14,005 nt of DNA, taken from NCBI GenBank assembly GCA_030592825.1, contig JAUVIG010000056.1, forward strand, positions 1 to 14,005. Direction: 5' to 3'. The position numbers were made by a program, and so were the translations under genes. Positions 7,992 to 14,005 of the stretch are shown one piece after another (the first letter of the stretch is position 1; the number at the start of each line of letters is the position of its first letter). A model generated the notes under the pieces. That model ran no database searches. It had not been told where the DNA came from and worked only from the letters and a program-made list of their open reading frames with translations. The DNA is from Chlorobiota bacterium. Its GTDB lineage: Bacteria; Bacteroidota; Bacteroidia; Bacteroidales; JAADGE01.

Positions 7992-8087
7992 AAAAACAAC
8001 AGAACCAATATAGATAATAACAAAACCAAAGAACAACTCATAAAAGATACAGGCCAATTAAGGAGTCAAAATCAAAACAAAAAAACT
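7992..8087 (+). pseudogene. Probable remnant of a PAS/kinase N-terminus
   Basis: A 32-codon open stretch between a TAA at 7989 and a TAA at 8088 has no ATG. It reads NKTKEQLIKDTGQLRSQNQ in its core (8019-8075). This resembles the usual start of Bacteroidota PAS kinases, including the neighbouring large kinase (NNKSKDELIKEIESLKRN). It ends one base before the next gene's ATG. It may be a decayed gene start left after rearrangement, or a chance likeness in Lys/Asn-rich sequence. Confidence 0.35.
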
Positions 8088-8091
8088 TAAC

Positions 8092-9483
8092 ATGACAAAC
8101 ACCTTAAAACTATCTGTTAAAAATCAAACTATTTACAAAGTCTCTATTTCAGTTCTTTTTGGATTAGCAGGGTTTTATACAAATTTTCATACATTATTTT
8201 TCCCTTTCGGAGAATATACTGCTGCCATATTACTTGGATTGTTGTTTCCCATGCTGATAACATTGAGTTGGGGTTGGAAATACGGCTTACTCTCTGCTTT
8301 AATAGGTGGCTGCCAGACTATGTGGTGGCTGTGGGGAGCAAGTAATGGTTATGCAATTTTCTTTGTTGTGCCGCCATTCACACTTTGGGTTGTATGGCAC
8401 GGAATATTTGCAGAACTTCGCAGGAAGCAGAAAGCTCACAAATGGTGGCTGAACATATACATAGTTGAAATTATCTTCCGGATTCTCAGCTCTGTAAATT
8501 TATTAACATTATGTAGATGGGCAGTAACTCTTAATCCGCCGGACCGGAGCTGGGCATCGGATGCACCAAATATAATTCCTGTGCATTTTTCTGTTTTTGT
8601 TACAATTAAACAAGCAGCAATTGGTTTTACGATTTTGCTTTTAGCTGATGTGCTTCTTAATATCAAGTATGTAAGAAGTTTTTTTAAATTAAAAGAATAC
8701 ACAGATAACAAAAAAACAGGTTATATAATAAGCTTCTTTCTTTTGCTTGGATGCTTGTTTTGGTTGTTGGATAGTGTTTTTTATTCTTTCGCTTTTCATA
8801 AGGAAAGTTCATTTATTGACCTGTTTGCTCTGAATATTCCGGATTATAATGTTTTTACCAGAACTGTTTTCTTCATTTTTTGCCTGATATGTGGACTAAT
8901 TACTTCCGGAATTTTACGTACACAAAGAGAAGGTGAAATTGCTCTTGGAGAAAGCGAAGAAAAACTCATAAATATATTTGAACACAGTACAAACGTGTTT
9001 TATTCTCATACACCTGAACATATACTAACTTATATGAGTCCGCAGGTAAAAGAGATTCTTGGTTATGAATTAGATGAAGTATTAATAAAATGGACTGAGT
9101 TTGCTTCTGATAATCCTATAAACAAAATTGGCTTTGAGCTAACCGAAAAGGCAATTAAAACCGGCAAACCGCAGCCGGCTTATGAACTCGAATTTATTCA
9201 CAAAAACGGAAAAAAAGTTTGGATTGAAGTTCATGAAGGACCTGTTGTTGTTAACGGAAAAACCATTTCAATAGTTGGTGCCTTTACTGACAGAACCGAA
9301 CACAAAAAAGCAGAAAAAGAGCTGAAAAAATATCGCGATCATTTGGAGAACTTGGTGAAAGAACGTACAGCAGAACTGGAACAAAAAAATAAAAAACTGG
9401 AAGAATTTAATGAATTGTTTGTAGGCAGAGAATTAAGGATTAAAGAGCTTAAAGACAAAGTTAAAGAATTAGAAGGTAAATAA
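8092..9483 (+). CDS. Polytopic membrane PAS sensor protein without kinase domain
   Basis: A 463-aa protein. Residues 1-280 contain about eight hydrophobic segments (among them SISVLFGLAGFYTNF, AAILLGLLFPMLITLSW, GYAIFFVVPPFTLWVVW and the last near FFIFCLICGLITSGIL). The first part recalls the packed small-residue helices of ECF S-component or LytS-type sensors, but I cannot name the family. Residues about 289-405 are a PAS domain (EEKLINIFEHSTNVFYSHT to GAFTDRTEHKKAEKEL). Residues 405-463 are a coiled coil ending in FNELFVGRELRIKELK and a stop. No HisKA, ATPase, GGDEF or other output domain is present. The soluble multi-PAS kinase starts 32 nt downstream, and both share an ELKKYR(D/E)HLE(N/E)LVKERT segment, so the pair may act as a split sensor and kinase. 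The only SD-like AAGGAG (8060-8065) is too far from this ATG to be useful. Confidence 0.8.
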   Translation: MTNTLKLSVKNQTIYKVSISVLFGLAGFYTNFHTLFFPFGEYTAAILLGLLFPMLITLSWGWKYGLLSALIGGCQTMWWLWGASNGYAIFFVVPPFTLWVVWHGIFAELRRKQKAHKWWLNIYIVEIIFRILSSVNLLTLCRWAVTLNPPDRSWASDAPNIIPVHFSVFVTIKQAAIGFTILLLADVLLNIKYVRSFFKLKEYTDNKKTGYIISFFLLLGCLFWLLDSVFYSFAFHKESSFIDLFALNIPDYNVFTRTVFFIFCLICGLITSGILRTQREGEIALGESEEKLINIFEHSTNVFYSHTPEHILTYMSPQVKEILGYELDEVLIKWTEFASDNPINKIGFELTEKAIKTGKPQPAYELEFIHKNGKKVWIEVHEGPVVVNGKTISIVGAFTDRTEHKKAEKELKKYRDHLENLVKERTAELEQKNKKLEEFNELFVGRELRIKELKDKVKELEGK

Positions 9484-9515
9484 TAATAAAATGACATTCA
9501 TAAAAAAATAATTTT

Positions 9516-12500
9516 ATGGAAAGCTATAATAATAAAAGTAAAGACGAATTAATTAAAGAAATTGAAAGTCTTAAAAGAAATTTCAGAGATTTTGAAAAAA
9601 ACAAATTAGAATTCAAAAAGGCTGAAGAAGCATTAAAAGCAAGCAATGAAAATTTTCAACAGGTTGTGTCTAATATTACAACTATTGTTTGGAAAGCAGA
9701 CATCGGAAAGAACGGAGCTTTTGAAAATACTTATTCTTCACCCGTTGTTGACGAATTATTGGAATTGCCCGCAGGAACAATTAAAAATGACTGGAATAAG
9801 TATTTCAGCTACATAAAACCCGAATATCTGGAACGTGTGAATAATGCTTTCAAAGAAGCAATTAATTCGCATGAGAAATTAATCGACTGCGAATATGAAG
9901 TATTAAAAAACACCGGACAAACAACTTGGTTTCATTCAAAAGGCAGGTGTTTTAAAAAAAACGGGAAATTGCATGTTTTCGGCTCTACTGTTGACATCAC
10001 CAATCGCAAGCAAGCAGAAAAAAAACTTCGCGAAAACGAAGAAAAATATCGTTTACTCGCAGACAATTCAACAGACGCTATTTGGCAGACAGATTTGAAA
10101 TTAGTCTTTACCTATGTTAGTCCGTCAGTAAAAAAAATGTTTGGGTATTCAGTTGAAGAGTGGGTTGGTTCCGGATTGTCTCAACATGCCTCAAGAAAAG
10201 AGTTTTTTAAAATGGCAAGGAAAGCCTTATACGCAATTAAAAATTATAAGAAATTTAAATACCTCACCTTTGAAGTTGTGATGCTTAAAAAAGACGGAAC
10301 TGAAATCCCTGTTGAAATTACCGGAAAATTGCTGTTAAACAAAAAAGGCTTGCCTGTCGGATTACAAGGAACTACTCGTAACATTACCAATCGCAAACAA
10401 GCAGAAGAAAAGGAAAAGGAAAATTTCAGGAATATCAGTTTATTATCTGAATCTGCCATGCAGTTTTCTGATTTTTCGCCTGACAGGGATATGTATGATT
10501 TTATATGTGAGAAAGTGAAGCAATTGGTTGGCGAGGGTATAGTAAGCGTCAATTCATTTGACACAGAGAAAGATATACTCCGTGTTCGCAGAGTTATAGG
10601 CATTGGGAAAGCCATGCAGAAGATGACTGACAAACTATTGGGAGCAAAAATTACCGATATGCCCTTTTCAAACATATCACAGGACTCAAAGGACTTGCTT
10701 CTTATCAGGAAGTTGGTAAAGGTTGAGGGAGGCTTGCACGAAATGTTCTTTCAACATTTCCCTAAGTCTTTATGTCGGCAAATCGAAAGACTGACAGGAA
10801 TTAAAGATATTTACTCCATAGGCTTGAGGCGAAAGGGGATACTTCTCGGTAATGTTACTATTATGGCCTTTAAGAACAGCAGAGTGAACAAGAATGTGAT
10901 AGAGACTTTTGTAAATCAAGCCTCTATAGCTCTGGAACGTAAGCGGGCAGAAGAAGCTCTAAAATTGAGCAATGAAAATTTTCAACAGGTCGTATCTAAT
11001 ATTACAACTGTTGTTTGGAAAGCAGACATCGGAAACAAAGGAGTTTTTGAAAATACTTATATTTCACCTGTTGCAGATGAATTATTGGACTTGCCGGCAG
11101 GAACATTGCAAAACGATTGGGATAAGTATTTCAGGTATATCAAACCCGAATATTCGGAACTGGTAAATAATGCTTTCAAAGAAGCAATTAAATCGCCGGG
11201 GAAATTAATCGACTGCGAATATGAGGTATTAAAAGGCACAGGACAAACTACTTGGTTCCAATCAAAAGGCAGGTGTTTTGAAAAAAACGATAAATTGTAC
11301 ATTTTCGGTTCTACTACAGACATCACTAAACGCCTGTCTGCCGAACAGGCAGGCAAGCAAGCAGAAAAAGAACTGATTCAAAAGAATGAGCAATTAGAAC
11401 AGGTAATGCAAGGAGCAAGTATCGGATGGTGGGATTGGGATATTTCCTCCGGTAATGAAATATACAATGAAATATTACCTGAACTGCTCGGATATAAACT
11501 CGGCGAAATTGAACCGAATATTAAATGGTGGGAAGATAAAATTCATCCTGATGATTTAAAACAAGTCAACATAGATTTACAGAAACATTTTGACGGAGAA
11601 ACAGAGTTTTATATAAATAAACATCGTTTGAAAACCGGAACGGGAAAATGGAAATGGTTTTTTGATCACGGGAAAGTAGTTTCAAGAGATAAAACAGGTA
11701 AACCGGTCAGAATGATTGGGTCGCTTAGAGATATTGACGAGCAACAACGAGCAGAAGAAGCTTTGCGTGAAAGCGAGAAGCAAATGCATACTTTAATTAA
11801 TACTATGCCTGACTTTGTTTGCCTTAAGGACGGAGACGGATGTTGGCTGAAAACTAATGATGCCGGCATCAGTATTTTTCAACTTGAGGGCATAGATTAT
11901 CAGGGAAAAAATGATTCCGAATTGGCAGAACTAAACAGTAAACTTAGAGGAGCATTTCTTACATGTAAAGAATCCGATGCAAGAGTCAGAAAGGAGGGAG
12001 GTCTTATTCACGGAGAAGAGACTATTACTGATCCCACAGGTAAAGTTCGGATTTTTGATGTAACTAAAGTGTCTGTTTCTCAAACTGACGACAAGCAGAA
12101 AGGGCTTGTTGTTCTGGGGCATGACATCACCGAGCGTAAGTTGGCAGAAGAAGAATTAAAAAAATACCGCGAACATTTGGAAGAACTGGTTAAAGAGCGA
12201 ACTCTGGAAGTAGAAGAAAAAGCAAAAAAAATTGAAGATTCTCAAAAGGCAATGCGTTTTCTTTTAGAAGATGTAAATGAAGCAAGGGAAGAACTGGTTA
12301 AATCAAATAAAAAAATAAAGGAAACAAATAAAGATTTAGAATCTTTTGCCTACTCCGTTTCTCATGATTTAAAATCACCTTTAAGAGCAATTAACGGCTA
12401 CACAAAAGTTTTGCTTGAAGATTATCCTGATCTTTTCACAGATGAGAAAAAAGAATTCATGGATTTAATTGTTAAAAATTCAGTTAAAATGAATACGCTT

Positions 12501-12989
12501 ATTGATGACCTTTTACGATTCTCAAGAGCCGGACGTAATAAACTTGATATAAGCGAATTCAATATGTCTGTAATGGTAAAGGATGTTATTAATGCTGTTA
12601 AAGAAAATTACAAGAGTAAAAAAATTGAAAGTAAAATTCAAGAAGATGTAATAATAAATGCTGATATTTCGGCAATAAAACATGTATTATTAAATTTAAT
12701 CGGCAATGCCGTTAAGTTCTCAGAAAATGAAACTATTTCAAAAATTGAATTTGGCATAAAAAATATTTCCGGTATTAATGTATATTATATTAAAGACAAC
12801 GGTATTGGTTTTAATATTAAATATACAAATAAAGTATTCGATGTTTTTCAACGATTACACGGCAGCGAAAAATATGAAGGAACAGGTGTCGGATTAGCTT
12901 TGGTTAAACGAATAATTAACAAACACGGCGGTAAAATTTGGGCAGAATCCGAAATAGGAAAAGGGAGTATTTTTTATTTTACAATATAG
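9516..12989 (+). CDS. Multi-PAS/GAF sensor histidine kinase (soluble)
   Basis: A 1157-aa protein without membrane segments. In order: short coiled coil (1-40); PAS1 (43-164); PAS2 (about 176-293); a GAF-like domain (about 303-478); PAS3 (485-606), about 80 percent identical to PAS1; a 7-residue insert (607-613); PAS4 with GWWDWD (about 625-745); PAS5 (about 755-872); a long coiled coil; HisKA with H950 in SVSHDLKSPLRAI; and an ATPase domain with LIGNAVKF, DNGIGF, VFDVFQRLH and GTGVGLAL boxes. The H-box with HDLKSPLR is the form common in phytochrome-type and PAS-rich kinases. There is no receiver of its own, so phosphate should go to a separate regulator such as the one at 7450. It lies 32 nt behind the membrane PAS protein and is probably cotranscribed. 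Ligands of the PAS and GAF domains are unknown. Confidence 0.9.
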   Translation: MESYNNKSKDELIKEIESLKRNFRDFEKNKLEFKKAEEALKASNENFQQVVSNITTIVWKADIGKNGAFENTYSSPVVDELLELPAGTIKNDWNKYFSYIKPEYLERVNNAFKEAINSHEKLIDCEYEVLKNTGQTTWFHSKGRCFKKNGKLHVFGSTVDITNRKQAEKKLRENEEKYRLLADNSTDAIWQTDLKLVFTYVSPSVKKMFGYSVEEWVGSGLSQHASRKEFFKMARKALYAIKNYKKFKYLTFEVVMLKKDGTEIPVEITGKLLLNKKGLPVGLQGTTRNITNRKQAEEKEKENFRNISLLSESAMQFSDFSPDRDMYDFICEKVKQLVGEGIVSVNSFDTEKDILRVRRVIGIGKAMQKMTDKLLGAKITDMPFSNISQDSKDLLLIRKLVKVEGGLHEMFFQHFPKSLCRQIERLTGIKDIYSIGLRRKGILLGNVTIMAFKNSRVNKNVIETFVNQASIALERKRAEEALKLSNENFQQVVSNITTVVWKADIGNKGVFENTYISPVADELLDLPAGTLQNDWDKYFRYIKPEYSELVNNAFKEAIKSPGKLIDCEYEVLKGTGQTTWFQSKGRCFEKNDKLYIFGSTTDITKRLSAEQAGKQAEKELIQKNEQLEQVMQGASIGWWDWDISSGNEIYNEILPELLGYKLGEIEPNIKWWEDKIHPDDLKQVNIDLQKHFDGETEFYINKHRLKTGTGKWKWFFDHGKVVSRDKTGKPVRMIGSLRDIDEQQRAEEALRESEKQMHTLINTMPDFVCLKDGDGCWLKTNDAGISIFQLEGIDYQGKNDSELAELNSKLRGAFLTCKESDARVRKEGGLIHGEETITDPTGKVRIFDVTKVSVSQTDDKQKGLVVLGHDITERKLAEEELKKYREHLEELVKERTLEVEEKAKKIEDSQKAMRFLLEDVNEAREELVKSNKKIKETNKDLESFAYSVSHDLKSPLRAINGYTKVLLEDYPDLFTDEKKEFMDLIVKNSVKMNTLIDDLLRFSRAGRNKLDISEFNMSVMVKDVINAVKENYKSKKIESKIQEDVIINADISAIKHVLLNLIGNAVKFSENETISKIEFGIKNISGINVYYIKDNGIGFNIKYTNKVFDVFQRLHGSEKYEGTGVGLALVKRIINKHGGKIWAESEIGKGSIFYFTI
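9642..10007 (+). repeat. Internal gene duplication, copy 1 (PAS1)
   Basis: This 366-nt stretch aligns without a gap to 10968-11333 (offset 1326). It starts at AGCAATGAAAATTTTCAACA and ends at the CGC codon of the ITNR motif. The encoded 122 residues differ at about 24 positions, and much of the DNA is still identical, so the duplication is fairly recent compared with the other PAS domains of the protein. Confidence 0.85.
10968..11333 (+). repeat. Internal gene duplication, copy 2 (PAS3)
   Basis: The second copy of the PAS unit, same length as copy 1 and in frame. The downstream linker AAGCAAGCAGAAAAA is also shared, but here it is displaced by exactly 21 nt because of the palindromic insert at 11334-11354. 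Confidence 0.85.
11332..11354. repeat. Palindromic 21-nt insert within the kinase gene
   Basis: The insert forms a 9-bp stem (GCCTGTCTG at 11332-11340 with CAGGCAGGC at 11346-11354, one G-T pair) around a CCGAA loop. Compared with PAS copy 1 (10005-10010, CGCAAG), exactly 21 nt are added. The boundary is ambiguous by two bases because GC occurs at both ends. It adds seven residues (LSAEQAG) in frame to the linker between PAS3 and PAS4. It shares its first 12 nt with the intergenic palindrome at 7917. Confidence 0.8.
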
Positions 12990-13004
12990 GTAAAATTACC
13001 TATA
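12985..13004. promoter_or_regulatory. Dyad AGGTAAAATTACCT, copy 1, over the kinase stop codon
   Basis: TATAGGTAA (12985-12993) and TTACCTATA (12996-13004) form a perfect 9-bp dyad with a 2-nt centre, overlapping the TAG at 12987-12989. The 14-nt core is identical to the copy at 13359-13372. It lacks the GC content and T run of a terminator and looks more like a protein-binding site. Confidence 0.5.
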
Positions 13005-13232
13005 ATCCGAATTCAAAAAATACGAGTTTTATTACTTATAAATATTCTTACAGTCATATGTAATTTTGTACCATTCTTTTCATAACAGAATAAATAATAA
13101 TTAATTTTAAACAGTCGATTTATTTTTACAAATACTCCGGTGGGTTCAAGTTTAAATAAATTGACTTTTTTTATGAGAGGCATATTTTTATACAAACCTG
13201 TCCGATTAATTATTGAGTTCAGTTTTTAAAAA

Positions 13233-13311
13233 GGTACAAAGCAACTAATTCTGCAAAAAGCAAAATGCTGTCATATAGATTTCTACCTAATTATATAAGT
13301 TGCTATGCACC
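13233..13311. repeat. Imperfect inverted repeat
   Basis: GGTACAAAGCAACT (13233-13246) and AGTTGCTATGCACC (13298-13311) are inverted copies matching at 12 of 14 positions, 51 nt apart. A small AGCA-AAA-TGCT hairpin (13259-13269) lies between them. It could be a decayed mobile-element remnant or a structured RNA leader. No coding sequence lies inside. Confidence 0.4.
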
Positions 13312-13358
13312 TATTGAACGTTTTTTCCTTGTTAAACCGAACTTATAATTCAGTAATC

Positions 13359-13372
13359 AGGTAAAATTACCT
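13359..13372. promoter_or_regulatory. Dyad AGGTAAAATTACCT, copy 2
   Basis: This is an exact 14-nt repeat of the core of the dyad over the kinase stop codon. The arms extend to CAGGTAA (13358-13364) and TTACCTG (13367-13373). It lies about 60 nt upstream of the proposed -7 element of the receiver-PAS gene, a typical activator position. Confidence 0.5.
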
Positions 13373-13394
13373 GTTTGAAATTTTTAGTATTTAT

Positions 13395-13408
13395 AGGTAA
13401 AAATACCC
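13395..13408. promoter_or_regulatory. Degenerate dyad, copy 3 (AGGTAAAAATACCC)
   Basis: This differs from the exact dyad at two positions (the ninth and the last) and starts 36 nt after copy 2. It abuts the proposed -33 element TTTG at 13412, so a protein bound here could control the promoter directly. Confidence 0.4.
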
Positions 13409-13411
13409 ATT

Positions 13412-13439
13412 TTTGAAAGATAAATATTGCATAAATTTG
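13412..13439 (+). promoter_or_regulatory. Possible Bacteroides-type promoter of the receiver-PAS gene
   Basis: The -7 element TAAATTTG (13432-13439) fits TAnnTTTG and ends 25 nt before the ATG at 13465, exactly as at the 5897 gene. The nearest TTTG upstream (13412-13415) leaves a 16-nt spacer, shorter than the usual 19-21, so the promoter may be weak or need an activator. Confidence 0.5.
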
Positions 13440-13464
13440 AGTCTGTTAAGATTAATATTTGCAT

Positions 13465-14005
13465 ATGACTGATTATTTGAATATTTTAATATTAGAAGAT
13501 GTAAAAAGTGATGCTTTATTGATTGACTATCAATTGAGAAAAGCAGAATTTACCTATACGACAAAATTTGTTGAAACAAAAAATGATTATATTAAAAATA
13601 TCAAATATTTCAAACCGGATTTGATTTTATCTGATTATAATCTTCCTGATATTTCCGGATTAGAAGCATTAGAAATTGCAACAAAAATATCTCCGGACAC
13701 TCCGTTTATTTTTGTAACAGGTATATTGAATGAAAAAACAGCTATCAGTTTTATAAAAAAAGGTGCTTGGGATTATGTATTAAAAGACAACCTTTTAAGA
13801 TTGATCCCCGCAATTGAATCTGCGATAAAATTAAAAAAAGAAAAGGATAATTTAAGATCGGCTCAAAAAACACTTGAACTTTCTAATGCAAAATATCAGG
13901 ATTTATACGAAAATGCTCCTGACATGTATTTGAGTTTTGATATGGAAACAGCTGTTATTACTCAATGTAATAATACTCTGTCTGCAATAACCGGATACAC
14001 AAAAC
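13465..14005 (+). CDS. Receiver-PAS signalling protein (partial, C-terminus outside window)
   Basis: The frame is open from the ATG at 13465 to the window end, 180 codons. Residues 5-120 are a receiver with E11/D12, phospho-acceptor D57 in LSDYNLPDISG, T85 and K107, at the same residue numbers as in the protein at 5897, so the two are close paralogues. A short coiled coil (about 122-142) leads into the start of a PAS domain (YQDLYENAPDMYLSFDMETA...), which is cut by the window edge. Further PAS domains and a histidine kinase are likely beyond the edge by analogy but cannot be seen. It is the only gene here whose upstream region carries the repeated dyads, so it may have its own regulator. Confidence 0.85.
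   Translation, partial: MTDYLNILILEDVKSDALLIDYQLRKAEFTYTTKFVETKNDYIKNIKYFKPDLILSDYNLPDISGLEALEIATKISPDTPFIFVTGILNEKTAISFIKKGAWDYVLKDNLLRLIPAIESAIKLKKEKDNLRSAQKTLELSNAKYQDLYENAPDMYLSFDMETAVITQCNNTLSAITGYTK

Larger units (their letters stand above)
12990..13464. other. Intergenic region between the large kinase and the receiver-PAS gene
   Basis: This 475-nt gap holds three copies of the AGGTAAAATTACCT-type dyad (one at each end and a degenerate third), an imperfect inverted repeat (13233-13311) and a probable promoter (13412-13439). A 60-codon minus-strand frame (13195-13013) has a Lys/Phe-rich composition, no recognisable motif and no promoter, so I do not call it a gene. Confidence 0.6.

Noticed and set aside
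8060..8065. AAGGAG as ribosome binding site of the membrane sensor gene
   Set aside because: It lies 26 nt before the ATG with no nearer start codon, and Shine-Dalgarno sequences are rarely used in Bacteroidota.
10244..10675. 143-codon minus-strand frame inside the large kinase gene
   Set aside because: It lies wholly within a well-supported kinase reading frame on the other strand and has no recognisable domain.
12985..13004. Dyad at the end of the large kinase as a terminator
   Set aside because: The stem is AT-rich with a 2-nt loop and no T run follows. The exact repeat at 13359 points to a binding site instead.
13013..13195. 60-codon minus-strand open frame
   Set aside because: Lys/Phe/Asn-rich composition, no motif, no promoter or ribosome site, and it lies in a gap full of repeats. 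Chance in AT-rich DNA is more likely.

Overview
The window is AT-rich DNA that looks like the phylum Bacteroidota. Supporting signs are a TonB-dependent receptor with an N-terminal carboxypeptidase-regulatory-like domain, a TPR protein running into a CHAT-type region, a small Cys/His-rich secreted protein resembling the HYC_CC_PP group, start codons mostly without Shine-Dalgarno sequences, and at least one promoter matching the Bacteroides TTTG / TAnnTTTG consensus. No rRNA, tRNA, CRISPR array, transposase or phage gene was seen.

Left part (1-5490), all on the minus strand. A secreted TPR protein is cut by the window start just as its CHAT region begins. Next to it lies a probable heavy-metal operon, read from right to left: a Cys/His-rich exported protein (5490-5038), a TonB-dependent receptor (4913-2694) and a secreted HMA-like metal-binding protein (2421-2017) that ends in a strong intrinsic terminator. 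A long imperfect palindrome lies between the receptor and the HMA gene. Copper is the most likely metal, but this is inferred from family context.

Middle and right part (5897-14005), all on the plus strand. This is a two-component signalling cluster. It holds a soluble receiver-PAS-histidine kinase and a single-domain response regulator 26 nt behind it; a polytopic membrane PAS protein with no kinase domain; a 1157-aa soluble kinase with five PAS domains and one GAF-like domain 32 nt behind that; and the start of a second receiver-PAS protein paralogous to the first. The most plausible reading is a local phosphorelay network in which the membrane PAS protein feeds the soluble multi-PAS kinase and the receivers exchange phosphate. 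That wiring is inferred.

The less expected structure is in the non-coding and repeat-like DNA. A palindromic element of 21 nt is inserted in frame in the big kinase, and the internally duplicated PAS domain shows exactly where. A related palindrome lies in the gap at 7917-7936. A 14-nt dyad (AGGTAAAATTACCT) occurs twice, with a third degenerate copy, around the gap before the last gene. A decayed kinase N-terminus seems to survive at 7992-8087. I see no clear new defence or mobile system. The best candidates for something undescribed are the split membrane-sensor/kinase pair and the dyad-controlled receiver-PAS gene.
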